Below are positions 27,867 through 36,688 of a DNA stretch of 64,000 nt, piece by piece; position 1 is the stretch's first letter, and the number at the start of each line of letters is the position of its first letter. Source of the stretch: Schleiferiaceae bacterium (lineage in GTDB: Bacteria > Bacteroidota > Bacteroidia > Flavobacteriales > Schleiferiaceae). The position numbers were made by a program, and so were the translations under genes. Location: contig JAGYKI010000006.1 of NCBI GenBank assembly GCA_018401735.1, forward strand, positions 78,951-142,950. Direction: 5' to 3'. The notes under the pieces are model-generated. The model had not been told where the DNA came from, searched no databases, and worked only from the letters and a program-made list of their open reading frames with translations.

Positions 27867-28619
27867 ATGTTAAAAATAACTAATCTCCACGCTAATATTG
27901 GAGATAAAGAGATTTTAAAAGGAATAAATTTAGAGGTTAAACCCGGTGAAATTCATGCGATTATGGGGCCAAATGGCTCCGGTAAAAGTACCTTATCGTC
28001 GGTAATTGCTGGTCGTGAAGACTATGAAATAACCGCTGGTCATATCGATTTCGAAGGCGAAGATTTAAGCGACCTTGAAGCCGATGAAAGAGCACACAAG
28101 GGTATCTTTTTATCTTTCCAATATCCCGTAGAAATTCCCGGTGTAACGGTTACCAATTTTATTAAAACCGCGATTAACGAAACACGTAAGGCACGTGGTC
28201 AAGAACCTATGCCCGCCAACATTATGCTCAAGCAGATGCGCGAGAAAATGGGCCTCTTGGAAATAGATAGCGCCTTTTTAAGTCGTTCTTTAAATACCGG
28301 TTTTTCGGGCGGTGAAAAGAAACGCAACGAGATTTTCCAAATGGCGATGCTAGAACCCAAATTGGCAATCCTCGATGAAACGGATTCTGGTTTGGATATC
28401 GATGCGCTTCGCATTGTCTCGAATGGTGTAAATAAATTGAAGAGTGATAAAAATGCGATTATCGTAATTACTCACTATCAGCGCCTTTTAGACTATATCG
28501 TTCCCGATTTTGTGCACGTATTACACCAAGGGAGAATAGTGAAAAGTGGCGATAAAAGTCTCGCACACGAATTGGAGTCCAAAGGCTACGATTGGTTGAA
28601 GGAAGAAGCAGCCCTTTAA
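27867..28619 (+). CDS. sufC: Fe-S cluster assembly ATPase SufC
   Basis: 250 residues. ABC-type ATPase: Walker [10 protein letters not shown] at 34-42, signature FSGGEKKR, Walker [15 protein letters not shown]. As usual for SufC there are no membrane segments. It binds SufB and SufD and powers the opening of the scaffold. 26 bases before sufD. Confidence 0.97.
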   Translation: MLKITNLHANIGDKEILKGINLEVKPGEIHAIMGPNGSGKSTLSSVIAGREDYEITAGHIDFEGEDLSDLEADERAHKGIFLSFQYPVEIPGVTVTNFIKTAINETRKARGQEPMPANIMLKQMREKMGLLEIDSAFLSRSLNTGFSGGEKKRNEIFQMAMLEPKLAILDETDSGLDIDALRIVSNGVNKLKSDKNAIIVITHYQRLLDYIVPDFVHVLHQGRIVKSGDKSLAHELESKGYDWLKEEAAL

Positions 28620-28645
28620 GTCGAATTGCATAAAATTGATTTAAA

Positions 28646-29965
28646 ATGGAGGCATTAAAAGATAAATTAGAATCGTCTTTCCTCGTTCTTGAAAACGAGT
28701 TAAACGGTGAGGCACAGAGTGCCGTACACGCACTGCGCCGAGAAGCGTTTCAGCGCTTTTTGCAGATGGGTTTTCCTAGTAAACGTCACGAAGAATGGCG
28801 CTACACGAACCTGAAACCCATCTTAAAACCCGATTACCGCATCTTCCCAAAGGAAGACACTTCGGTAGAGTTTAAGGATATCAAACGCTTTTTTTTAAGC
28901 GATCAAGATACTTACAAATTGGTTTTTGTTGATGGCGTTTATAGCTCATGGTTAAGCGAAACCACCCATCAAGGTTTTGACGTTTGCACCTTTAGCAATA
29001 TGCTTCATAAATACCAGGATGTAAGTGATGCGTATTTCGCGAAAGCTTTACCCAAAGATGAGGCTCTTGCAGCGGTGAATACGGCTTTCGCTAAAGAAGG
29101 CGCCTTTATTCGCATCAAAAAGAATATTACCGCCGACAAGCCGGTTGAGCTACTTTTTGTAAGTACCGATCATGGTCATGAAATAATGACCCAACCGCGC
29201 AACTTGGTGGTAGTGGAGGAAAATGCGGAGGTTACCATTATTGAACGTCATCAGAGTTTAAGTGAAAGCGCGGTATTAACCAATACGGCTACCGAAATTT
29301 TCGCTTTGCGCTCTTCCCGTCTTAATTACTACAAAATTCAAAACGATAATGATACCGCCTCATTAATTGACAGTACTAGCATTAAGCAGTACCGCAATTC
29401 GAGTGTTAATATGGGTACTTTTTCTTTTGGAAATAAATTCGTTCGCAACAATCTCAACTTCTTTTTAGAGGAAGAGCATACCGAAAGCACCCTTGACGGT
29501 ATTACCATTATTAGCGAAGGGCAAACCGTCGATCACCATACTTTGGTGGATCATAAAGTACCGAATTGCTATAGCGATGAGATGTATAAGGGTATTTACG
29601 ATGGCAATGCCAAAGGTATTTTTAACGGTAAAGTAATGGTGCATCCGCATGCACAAAAAACCAACGCTTTCCAGCAAAACAATAATGTATTGCTAACCGA
29701 TAAAGCTTCGATTGACACCAAGCCTCAGTTGGAAATTTATGCCGATGATGTAAAGTGCTCACACGGCTGTACTATTGGTCAACTCGATGATGAAGCCTTG
29801 TTTTATATGATGAGCAGAGGTATTCCTGAAAAAGAAGGAAAGGCCCTATTATTATATGCTTTTGCTAATGATGCTTTGCGCAATGTAAAATTACCGGCTC
29901 TGCGTAAGCGCCTGAATAAACAAATTGCCAATAAGCTAAATGTTAACCTCGATTTCGAATTATAA
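28646..29965 (+). CDS. sufD: Fe-S cluster assembly protein SufD
   Basis: 439 residues. Right-handed beta-helix core shared with SufB, with KVMVHPHAQKTNAFQQNNN and CSHGCTIGQLDDEALFYMMSRG. SufD forms the heterodimer with SufB and takes part in iron delivery. The N-terminal helical part includes HEEWRYTNLKP, typical of the family. 43 bases before sufS. Confidence 0.97.
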   Translation: MEALKDKLESSFLVLENELNGEAQSAVHALRREAFQRFLQMGFPSKRHEEWRYTNLKPILKPDYRIFPKEDTSVEFKDIKRFFLSDQDTYKLVFVDGVYSSWLSETTHQGFDVCTFSNMLHKYQDVSDAYFAKALPKDEALAAVNTAFAKEGAFIRIKKNITADKPVELLFVSTDHGHEIMTQPRNLVVVEENAEVTIIERHQSLSESAVLTNTATEIFALRSSRLNYYKIQNDNDTASLIDSTSIKQYRNSSVNMGTFSFGNKFVRNNLNFFLEEEHTESTLDGITIISEGQTVDHHTLVDHKVPNCYSDEMYKGIYDGNAKGIFNGKVMVHPHAQKTNAFQQNNNVLLTDKASIDTKPQLEIYADDVKCSHGCTIGQLDDEALFYMMSRGIPEKEGKALLLYAFANDALRNVKLPALRKRLNKQIANKLNVNLDFEL

Positions 29966-30008
29966 TTTTTAGAATTCAATTTTTTTAGCTCTGTAGCCCT
30001 ATAAATTT

Positions 30009-31229
30009 ATGCTTGATATTCAGTCTATTCGTGCGCATTTTCCCATTTTAAATCAAGAGGTAAACGGAAAGCCGTTGGTTTATTTCGATAATGCCGCAAC
30101 TACGCAAAAACCGCTTAAGGTGATTGAAGGAGTGGATAATTATTACCGGACTATAAATAGTAATGTGCATCGCGGCGTTCACCACCTTAGTGGTTTGGCT
30201 ACCGATGCCATGGAGGGAGCGCGTGCTAAAATTCAGCGGCATATTAATGCGGCGAAATTGCAGGAAGTCATTTTCACCAAAGGAACGACCGACGGTATAA
30301 ATTTGCTAACGAGTTCTTTAGCGAAAGGCCTAATTAAAGAGGGGGATGAAATAATTATTTCACATCTCGAGCACCATAGCAATATTGTTCCTTGGCAAAT
30401 GCTCTGCGAGCAAAGCGGCGCTCTATTAAAGGTAATCCCCATTAATGGCAAGGGCGAGCTTTCGCTAGATGCGTATAGAAGTTTATTGTCTGCTAAAACC
30501 AAATGGGTAGCGGTGAATCATATTTCCAATGCTTTAGGAACCATCAACCCCGTAAAGGAAATGATTGCTCTAGCCCATGAAGTAGGAGCCAAAGTTTTGA
30601 TTGATGGGGCTCAGGCCGCACCGCATTTACAAATTGACGTGCAGGATCTAGCTGCCGATATCTATGTTTTAAGTGGTCACAAACTTTTCGGTCCTACCGG
30701 AATCGGAATTTTATACGGCAAAGAAGATTTGTTGAATGAATTACCTCCTTATCAGGGGGGCGGAGAAATGATTGCTGAGGTGACTTTCGAGAAAACCACT
30801 TATGCTGCTTTACCTCATAAATTTGAAGCGGGTACTCCCAATATTGCCGGTGCCATTGGTTTGGGTTTGGCAGTTGACTATGTAAACGAAATTGGTTTAG
30901 CTAACATATCTGCCTACGAGCAAGAGCTTTTAGAATATGCTACCCAAGAATTGAAGGCTAATTTTTCCAATCTTCGCATTTTTGGCGAAGCGGAACATAA
31001 AACCAGTGTGGTGTCTTTTTTAATTGGCGATATCCATCCTTACGATTTAGGAGTAATCCTCGATAAGTTAGGCGTAGCGGTGCGTACCGGACACCATTGC
31101 ACGCAGCCTATTATGCAGTACTTTAATATTCCCGGTACCTTAAGAGCAAGCTTTGCCTTTTACAATACCAAATCTGAAATAGACCAAATGATTGCGGCTC
31201 TGCAAAAAGGAGTAGCAATGTTAAGTTAG
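30009..31229 (+). CDS. sufS: Cysteine desulfurase SufS
   Basis: 406 residues, class V aminotransferase fold. PLP lysine is Lys225 in LSGHKLFGPTG, and the catalytic cysteine is Cys364 in RTGHHCTQP. It removes sulfur from cysteine as persulfide and passes it to SufE. Group II desulfurase by length. Only 5 bases separate it from the methyltransferase gene that follows. Confidence 0.97.
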   Translation: MLDIQSIRAHFPILNQEVNGKPLVYFDNAATTQKPLKVIEGVDNYYRTINSNVHRGVHHLSGLATDAMEGARAKIQRHINAAKLQEVIFTKGTTDGINLLTSSLAKGLIKEGDEIIISHLEHHSNIVPWQMLCEQSGALLKVIPINGKGELSLDAYRSLLSAKTKWVAVNHISNALGTINPVKEMIALAHEVGAKVLIDGAQAAPHLQIDVQDLAADIYVLSGHKLFGPTGIGILYGKEDLLNELPPYQGGGEMIAEVTFEKTTYAALPHKFEAGTPNIAGAIGLGLAVDYVNEIGLANISAYEQELLEYATQELKANFSNLRIFGEAEHKTSVVSFLIGDIHPYDLGVILDKLGVAVRTGHHCTQPIMQYFNIPGTLRASFAFYNTKSEIDQMIAALQKGVAMLS

Positions 31230-31234
31230 AAGGC

Positions 31235-32152
31235 ATGAAAAAATGGGTGCTTAAGGCAATTATTCAAAAGTTGATTTCGTGGCTACCCAATAGCCATAAG
31301 GTGAACTTTTGGTTTCAAAAAAATATTACCAAAGGCGTGCGCCTAAGCGACGACTATTTTGGTGATAAACTGGTGCATGCCCAAGATCACCTTAAGCATT
31401 TTAGAACGCATCTGCCGCAAGGCCAGTTTACTACTTTAGAATTAGGAACAGGCTGGTACCCTGTGGTTCCTATAGCCATGTATTTGGCAGGAGCGAAAAA
31501 CTGTACTAGCATCGACCTTAATTCGTTAATGACGAAGGAATCTTTTGGGCAAACCATTGAGAAATATCAACAATGGTTTAAGGCAGGTAAGCTGGAGCAT
31601 TTAAAAGACTACTTCCTGCCTGAGCGGATAAGCCAACTCAAAAAAATTAAAGTAGCCGATGCTTCCTACGAAACCTTATTGGTAATTTTTAATTTCGAAT
31701 ATCGGGTTGGGGATGCGCAAGATCTTCAGGATGAGGATGAAACCTATGATTTGATTCATAGTAATAATGTGTTTGAACACGTGCACGCAGGGGTCTTACG
31801 CAATATCCTAATTGAATTTAAAAGGGTGCTTAAACAAAATGGCCTGATGAGTCATTTTATTGATATGTCGGATCATTTTGCTCATCTCGATAATTCGATT
31901 ACTATCTATAACTTCTTGCGCTTCAGTCCCGAGGCTTGGCGGCGAATTGATAATGATGTGCAACCCCAAAACCGCTGGCGTTTAAGTGATTATGAGGAGT
32001 TGTACCAGCAGTTAGAGCTGCACATCTCGGCTAAGGACCTACGCCCAGGAAGGATAGACGACTTAGAAAAAATTGAACTGGCTGATTGTTTCAGGACAAA
32101 AACCAAGGAGGATTTGGCCGTAAGCCATGTACACCTTGTAAATACGATTTAA
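31235..32152 (+). CDS. Class I SAM-dependent methyltransferase embedded in the SUF operon
   Basis: 305 residues. SAM-binding motif I is LELGTGWYPVVP with the acidic residue of motif II in SIDLNS, and a later motif YDLIHSNNVFEHV. The C-terminal part (HFIDMSDHFAHLD, RFSPEAWRRIDND, QNRWRLSDY) resembles sugar/lipid methyltransferases in surface polysaccharide loci. It is not a standard SUF gene. It sits 5 bases after sufS and 1 base before sufE, so it is certainly co-transcribed. Substrate unknown; it may be a passenger gene or a real partner. Confidence 0.85.
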   Translation: MKKWVLKAIIQKLISWLPNSHKVNFWFQKNITKGVRLSDDYFGDKLVHAQDHLKHFRTHLPQGQFTTLELGTGWYPVVPIAMYLAGAKNCTSIDLNSLMTKESFGQTIEKYQQWFKAGKLEHLKDYFLPERISQLKKIKVADASYETLLVIFNFEYRVGDAQDLQDEDETYDLIHSNNVFEHVHAGVLRNILIEFKRVLKQNGLMSHFIDMSDHFAHLDNSITIYNFLRFSPEAWRRIDNDVQPQNRWRLSDYEELYQQLELHISAKDLRPGRIDDLEKIELADCFRTKTKEDLAVSHVHLVNTI

Positions 32153-32153
32153 G

Positions 32154-32579
32154 ATGTTAAGTATTAAGGAAGTACAAACAGAAATTATCGACGAATTTGC
32201 GATGTTCGAAGATTGGATGCAGCGCTATGAATACCTAATTGATTTGGGTAAGTCGCTCCCTATTATTGATGAGCAATATAAAACAGAGGATAATATTATC
32301 AAGGGATGTCAGAGCCAAGTATGGCTGCATGCCGATGGTAATGCGAAGGCCATAAATTATACTGCCGATGCGGATGCTATTTTAACGAAAGGTTTGATTG
32401 CCTTATTAGTGCGTGTTTTTGATGGGCAAAAAGCAGAAGATATCGCTGCTGCAGATGTGTCCTTTATCGACCAAATAGGTTTAAAGGAGCACTTAAGTCC
32501 CACCCGAGCCAATGGCTTATTAAGTATGATTAAACAAATGAAATTTTATGCGCTAGCTATGCAAGGCGCTAAAGCTTAA
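32154..32579 (+). CDS. sufE: Cysteine desulfuration protein SufE
   Basis: 141 residues, standard. The sulfur-accepting cysteine is Cys52 in IIKGCQSQVWL. C-terminal LSPTRANGLLSMIKQMK is typical. It stimulates SufS and shuttles persulfide to SufB. Confidence 0.95.
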   Translation: MLSIKEVQTEIIDEFAMFEDWMQRYEYLIDLGKSLPIIDEQYKTEDNIIKGCQSQVWLHADGNAKAINYTADADAILTKGLIALLVRVFDGQKAEDIAAADVSFIDQIGLKEHLSPTRANGLLSMIKQMKFYALAMQGAKA

Positions 32580-32590
32580 AATTGATAAGG

Positions 32591-32914
32591 ATGATGACAG
32601 ATGCGGAAATGCAAAAGGTAGGAGATGATATCGTAGATGTGCTACGCTCTATCTACGATCCTGAAATACCTGTTAATATATACGAGTTAGGTTTAATTTA
32701 CGATGTGCAGGTAAGCACGGAGGGAGATGTGAAAATCTTAATGACCCTAACCTCACCGAATTGCCCAGTGGCCGAAAGTCTTCCCGAAGAGGTGAAGCAA
32801 AAAGCGGGTACCGTGGCGGAGGTAAAAGAAGTGGAAGTAGAAATTACTTTCGAGCCGACCTGGACCAAAGACATGATGAGCGAGGAAGCGATGCTTGAAC
32901 TAGGCTTTTTGTAG
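32591..32914 (+). CDS. SufT/MIP18-type iron-sulfur assembly protein (DUF59)
   Basis: 107 residues from ATG 32591; the TTG at 32582 is in frame but the double ATG is preferred. DUF59 core: RSIYDPEIPVNIYELGLIYDV and MTLTSPNCPVAESLP, with the conserved Cys in PNCP. Relatives (SufT, PaaD, MIP18) help in maturation of Fe-S proteins. It lies 11 bases after sufE and 1 base before DUF2480. Confidence 0.9.
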   Translation: MMTDAEMQKVGDDIVDVLRSIYDPEIPVNIYELGLIYDVQVSTEGDVKILMTLTSPNCPVAESLPEEVKQKAGTVAEVKEVEVEITFEPTWTKDMMSEEAMLELGFL

Positions 32915-32915
32915 C

Positions 32916-33422
32916 ATGGAAGAGATTAAGAACAAAGTAGCCGAAAGTGGATTAATAACCCTTTCCCTGGAAGATTACTATCCGCCTGGTCCTCGGCTTT
33001 CGCTCGATATTAGTCCTTGGCTTTACGAAGGCTTAATCTTACGCGAAAAAGATTTCCGCGCTTATTTAAAAGAGCACGATTGGCAGCAATATGCTGGTGC
33101 TTATGTGGCCCTACATTGCAGTGCCGATGCCATAGTGCCGCAGTGGGCTTATATGTTGCTTGGCTCGAAATTACAAGCTATTGCTAAAAAAGTAGTGTAT
33201 GGTAGTCCCGAGCAATTGGAGGCTATGCTAATGGAAGAGTCTTTAAAAGAACTCGATCTGAGCCCTTATTTAGATAAGCGTGTTATTTTAAAAGGTTGTG
33301 GCGATTTACCGATTCCGCCTCATGCCTATCTTTATTTTACCACCCGTTTGCAAGAGGTGGCTAAAAGTATCATGTTTGGCGAAGCTTGCTCTACCGTGCC
33401 TATTTATAAAAAAGCAAAGTAA
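32916..33422 (+). CDS. DUF2480 family protein
   Basis: 168 residues. The pattern LEDYYPPGPRLSLDISPWL, LREKDFRAYLKEHDW and VALHCSADAIVPQWAYMLL matches the DUF2480 family, which is restricted to Bacteroidota and usually found beside SUF genes. No signal peptide or membrane segment, so cytoplasmic. Function unknown; the repeated location suggests a lineage-specific Fe-S assembly factor. One base separates it from the upstream gene and one from DUF3050. Confidence 0.88.
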   Translation: MEEIKNKVAESGLITLSLEDYYPPGPRLSLDISPWLYEGLILREKDFRAYLKEHDWQQYAGAYVALHCSADAIVPQWAYMLLGSKLQAIAKKVVYGSPEQLEAMLMEESLKELDLSPYLDKRVILKGCGDLPIPPHAYLYFTTRLQEVAKSIMFGEACSTVPIYKKAK

Positions 33423-33423
33423 G

Positions 33424-34230
33424 ATGGATTTTAATATTCTTGGCATTAAGCGCAGTATTGAAGATTTACGTCAGCAACTGCTCAACCATGAGCTCTACCA
33501 GTATTTGGAGAATATGGAACAATTGCAGCTTTTTATGGAGCAGCACGTGTATGCCGTTTGGGATTTTATGGTGCTATTAAAAACACTTCAGCGTAAGCTA
33601 ACCTCTACGGGTGAAGCCTGGGTGCCAAGCGATAGCCGCATTGCACGCCGCTTAATTAACGATATCGTTTTGGCGGAAGAAAGTGATTTAGATCTTAATA
33701 ATCAGCCTTCCAGTCATTACGAAATGTATCTCGCCGCCATGAAACAATGTGGTGCTGATACACAAGCCATCAATCGTTTGGTGCGCAAAGCTAAAGAGGG
33801 CCATAGTCTTAAAAGTTTAGTTCAATACAATGTGGCGGAAATGGATGCCGCCTGCTTAAACTTTGTGAAGAATAGCTATGCCGTGGTAAAACGCGATAAG
33901 GTGCATGAAGTGGCTGCGGCTTTTAGTTTCGGCCGCGAAGATTTAATTCCCGATTTGTTTACCGAAATCGTGAAAGATCTCAATCAAAAATTCGAGGGAA
34001 GATTAAGCGCTTTTGTCTATTATTTAGAACGTCACATTGAAATTGATGGCGACGAACATGGCCCCATGGCCGAGCAAATGATAAGCGAACTTTGTGGCAA
34101 TGATGAGACGAAATGGCAAGAGGCCCAAGAAGCAGCCAAGCAAGCTTTGGAGGCTCGCCTGGCTTTTTGGGATGCAATAACTTTAAAGCTAAAGGCTATT
34201 TCTAAAGAGAATCTTGTGCCACTGGTATAG
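33424..34230 (+). CDS. DUF3050 family protein, heme-oxygenase-like helical fold
   Basis: 268 residues starting MDFNILGIKRS; a longer in-frame ATG at 33298 lies in the DUF2480 gene and reads out-of-frame sequence, so it is rejected. All-helical, with family-type segments MEQHVYAVWDFMVLL (His41), LAEESD (Glu85-86), SSHYEMYLAAM (His98) and LERHIEIDGDEHG (His204, Glu206, Asp208, His212). The spaced His/Glu/Asp residues look like a metal site as in TenA/heme-oxygenase-like diiron oxidases; this is inference. It is the last gene of the SUF operon and overlaps the convergent lipoprotein gene by 29 bases. Confidence 0.85.
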   Translation: MDFNILGIKRSIEDLRQQLLNHELYQYLENMEQLQLFMEQHVYAVWDFMVLLKTLQRKLTSTGEAWVPSDSRIARRLINDIVLAEESDLDLNNQPSSHYEMYLAAMKQCGADTQAINRLVRKAKEGHSLKSLVQYNVAEMDAACLNFVKNSYAVVKRDKVHEVAAAFSFGREDLIPDLFTEIVKDLNQKFEGRLSAFVYYLERHIEIDGDEHGPMAEQMISELCGNDETKWQEAQEAAKQALEARLAFWDAITLKLKAISKENLVPLV

Positions 34231-34648
34231 CCGTATACAACTCTTGGGCCTTGTTAATGGCTGCTTGGGTTAGGCTGTCAATACGCATCATTTTGGCCTT
34301 TTCGGCCTCAAGGAAACTAATTTTTTCGGCTTCGCTCATATCGTCGCTAAAGGTGCTGCTGAAACCGCGCATCCATTCCATCATGGCTTGCTTGGCGAAT
34401 TTCAAATCTTGCGCCGCCGTCATATAATTTAAACTATCGGGTGCGCCAATTGCTGCTTCTTGCAATTGTCCCTGTAATTTACTCATGGGGGTCATTTCGG
34501 GCATTACCTTATCGTGCAGGTCCATAACCTCTTTTTTTAAGCTTTCGCTAGATGCGCTTGTTGCTGCAGTTTCTTCTTCTACCGGGGCATTATTTTGGCA
34601 AGCGATGCTGAAGCTAAATAGTAGGACAAAAAGAGATAGTTTTTTCAT
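34202..34648 (-). CDS. Small helical lipoprotein
   Basis: 148 residues. Type II signal peptide MKKLSLFVLLFSFSIAC with Cys17 as lipid site, followed by a Ser/Glu linker and a long amphipathic helical region (EVMDLHDKVMPEM, KISFLEAEKAKMMRID). Similar lipoproteins in Bacteroidota are annotated as viral A-type inclusion protein by weak coiled-coil similarity, which is not informative. It is convergent with the SUF operon and divergent from the Sco gene. Function unknown. Confidence 0.75.
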   Translation of the reverse strand: MKKLSLFVLLFSFSIACQNNAPVEEETAATSASSESLKKEVMDLHDKVMPEMTPMSKLQGQLQEAAIGAPDSLNYMTAAQDLKFAKQAMMEWMRGFSSTFSDDMSEAEKISFLEAEKAKMMRIDSLTQAAINKAQELYTAIPVAQDSL

Positions 34649-34664
34649 TTTTCTAAATTTTCTT

Positions 34665-34672
34665 CAAAACTA
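34665..34672 (-). promoter_or_regulatory. Promoter -7 element of the lipoprotein gene
   Basis: TAGTTTTG on the minus strand, 16 bases before the ATG at 34648. No TTG at the -33 position. Confidence 0.45.
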
Positions 34673-34783
34673 ATTGTATTTGTATAAATGCCCTTAAATA
34701 GGAGAGGAATAAATTTTTGTATTCGGCAGGGAATTATCAGCGAAGGCAACGATATTTTGAAAATTACCTTCTTACTTTGCAGT

Positions 34784-35461
34784 ATGAAAGTAAAACTTAG
34801 TTCTACGGATTGGATAAGACTCGGCATCTTGGCTAGCGTCTTTATTGTTGGTATATCGGCAAGTTATTACATTCTCAAACCACCGCCCAAACTACCTATC
34901 TATAATCCTTCGGAACTCGACCGACGCTTGGTTTCCGAAGAATTACAACGCGTGGGTATCAACCACAAGGTTTTACCTTTTAAGCTGGTAAATCAGTTTG
35001 GCGATACCATTACGGAAGCTAATGTGGAGGGTAAGATTTATATAGCGGATTTCTTTTTTACGGTTTGCCCCGATATCTGTAAGGATATGGCAGTGCAAAA
35101 ACGCCGTATTCAAGAGGAATTGATGGAAGAGGATTTTACCATTCTGTCGCATTCGGTAACACCGGTAATGGATAGCGTTCCAGTAATGAAAGCCTATGGC
35201 GAATTACAAGGGGCGGTTAAAGGAAAATGGCACCTGCTTACGGGCGATAAAAAACATATTTACGATTTAGCACGCAAGTCCTATTTCGCCATTTTCGATG
35301 GCGGAGGAAAAGGCGATGAAGCCGACTTTATACACACGGAAAACTTTATTCTAATCGATCCCGATAAACGCATTCGTGGCTATTACGATGGCACCAGTGC
35401 GGAAGACGTAGACCGTTTAATTGAGGACTACTTCATCCTTAAAAAGGAGTATCCTTACTAG
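34784..35461 (+). CDS. SCO1/SenC family protein
   Basis: 225 residues from ATG 34784; an earlier in-frame ATG adds 32 residues that include upstream non-coding sequence. One N-terminal membrane anchor (LGILASVFIVGISASYYIL), then a thioredoxin-like domain outside the membrane with the copper-binding pair in FFTVCPDICKD and a His in FIHTENFILIDPD. The family delivers copper to the CuA site of cytochrome oxidase or acts as thiol reductase. Cytochrome oxidase genes are not in this window. Confidence 0.9.
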   Translation: MKVKLSSTDWIRLGILASVFIVGISASYYILKPPPKLPIYNPSELDRRLVSEELQRVGINHKVLPFKLVNQFGDTITEANVEGKIYIADFFFTVCPDICKDMAVQKRRIQEELMEEDFTILSHSVTPVMDSVPVMKAYGELQGAVKGKWHLLTGDKKHIYDLARKSYFAIFDGGGKGDEADFIHTENFILIDPDKRIRGYYDGTSAEDVDRLIEDYFILKKEYPY

Positions 35462-35466
35462 CGCTT

Positions 35467-35586
35467 ATGCTTGCGCAAGATACGCTCGCTACTTCACCGA
35501 AAAGTTTGGCGGCTTTAAAAAAGCATTATCAGCTAGTTCGTCAAGAGGCGGATATTCTCATTTACCAAAACAAGAGTTTTAATTAA
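35467..35586 (+). CDS. Small ORF of unknown status (39 residues)
   Basis: ATG 35467 to TAA 35586, 5 bases after the Sco gene. The product MLAQDTLATSPKSL then KKHYQLVRQEADILIYQNK is helical and amphipathic. It may be a real micro-protein in the Sco transcript, a decayed gene end, or chance. No homologue is recognised. Confidence 0.25.
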   Translation: MLAQDTLATSPKSLAALKKHYQLVRQEADILIYQNKSFN

Positions 35587-35670
35587 AGCCTCTTAATCAT
35601 TTACTAAAGAACAAGCCTGCACGGAAATCGTAGTTTTTTTGTATTATTGTGATATTAAAATGATATCAAA

Positions 35671-36522
35671 ATGACAAACGAAAAAACCCTCAAGCCTTCC
35701 AGTGGCTATGTTTTCCTCTTAATTGTTTTTCTTTTATTGGTGGCAATAATCGCAGGCGTAGCCATGGCGAGGAACCCGGTTGCTTTACTGCTGCTACCCG
35801 TGGTTTTTGTTTTAATGCGCGGCTTTTTCACTGTAAACCCCAATAGTTCTAAAGTGATGGTGCTCTTTGGTGCTTACAAAGGCACGGTGCGTGATAATGG
35901 TTTCTTTTGGGCTAATCCCTTTTATACCCGTCAGAAAATTTCTTTACGTGCCCGTAATTTTGACAGCGAGCGGGTAAAGGTTAATGATAAGATTGGTAAC
36001 CCGATTCTTATCAATGTTATTTTGGTTTGGCAAGTAAGCGATACCTATAAAGCCGCTTTTGATGTGGATCAGTACGAAGAGTTTGTGCGCGTGCAAACCG
36101 ATGCAGCGGTGCGCAAATTAGCGGGTTCTTATCCCTACGATAATTTTGATGATGAGCAGGCCGAATTAACTTTGCGCTCAGGCATGGATGAGGTAAATGA
36201 AGCCTTGGAAAATGAAATCACCGAGCGTCTCGCCATTGCCGGAATTCGCGTAATGGAAGCGCGCATTGGATATTTAGCTTACGCGCCAGAAATCGCAAGC
36301 TCTATGCTGAAGCGTCAGCAGGCAGTAGCAATCGTAGCGGCGCGAAAGAAAATTGTAGAAGGAGCGGTGGGTATGGTAGAAGATGCTTTACAACAATTGT
36401 CGGCCGATGGTATTATTGATTTCGACGATGATAAAAAAGCCTCCATGGTAAGTAATCTGATGGTAGTGCTTTGTGGTGATAAGGAAGTAATCCCAGTGGT
36501 CAATACGGGTTCTCTAAACTAA
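35671..36522 (+). CDS. SPFH/band 7 domain membrane protein
   Basis: 283 residues. Two hydrophobic segments at the N-terminus (YVFLLIVFLLLVAIIAGVAMA and [14 protein letters not shown]), then a band 7 domain (VMVLFGAYKGTVRDNGFFWANPF, LINVILVWQVSDTYKAAFDV, VQTDAAVRKLAGSYPYDNF) and a coiled-coil region (MLKRQQAVAIVAARKKIVEGA). Such proteins assemble into large membrane rings or microdomains and often regulate proteases. The downstream ribbon-helix-helix gene starts 4 bases after its stop, which is a recurring pairing in Bacteroidota. Confidence 0.9.
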   Translation: MTNEKTLKPSSGYVFLLIVFLLLVAIIAGVAMARNPVALLLLPVVFVLMRGFFTVNPNSSKVMVLFGAYKGTVRDNGFFWANPFYTRQKISLRARNFDSERVKVNDKIGNPILINVILVWQVSDTYKAAFDVDQYEEFVRVQTDAAVRKLAGSYPYDNFDDEQAELTLRSGMDEVNEALENEITERLAIAGIRVMEARIGYLAYAPEIASSMLKRQQAVAIVAARKKIVEGAVGMVEDALQQLSADGIIDFDDDKKASMVSNLMVVLCGDKEVIPVVNTGSLN

Positions 36523-36526
36523 TTTT

Positions 36527-36688
36527 GTGAGTAAGAAAAAGACATTCGCATTACGAATCGATCCTGAAGTTTTCAAGCAGGTGGAAAAGTGGGCCGACGA
36601 TGAATTTCGGAGCGTTAATGGTCAATTGGAGTGGATGATAAGTAAAAGCCTCAAAGACGCTAAACGCTTGAAAAAAAATGAAGACTAG
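36527..36688 (+). CDS. Arc-like ribbon-helix-helix protein (53 residues)
   Basis: Starts at GTG 36527 and ends TAG 36688. Product begins SKKKTFALRIDPEVFKQVEK and continues WADDEFRSVNGQLEW, MISKSLKDAKRL. The FALRIDPE strand followed by two helices is the RHH DNA-binding fold of Arc/CopG. It lies 4 bases after the SPFH stop and overlaps the next gene by 11 bases, so the three form one operon. Perhaps it acts with the SPFH protein rather than as a repressor; its targets are unknown. Confidence 0.8.
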   Translation: MSKKKTFALRIDPEVFKQVEKWADDEFRSVNGQLEWMISKSLKDAKRLKKNED

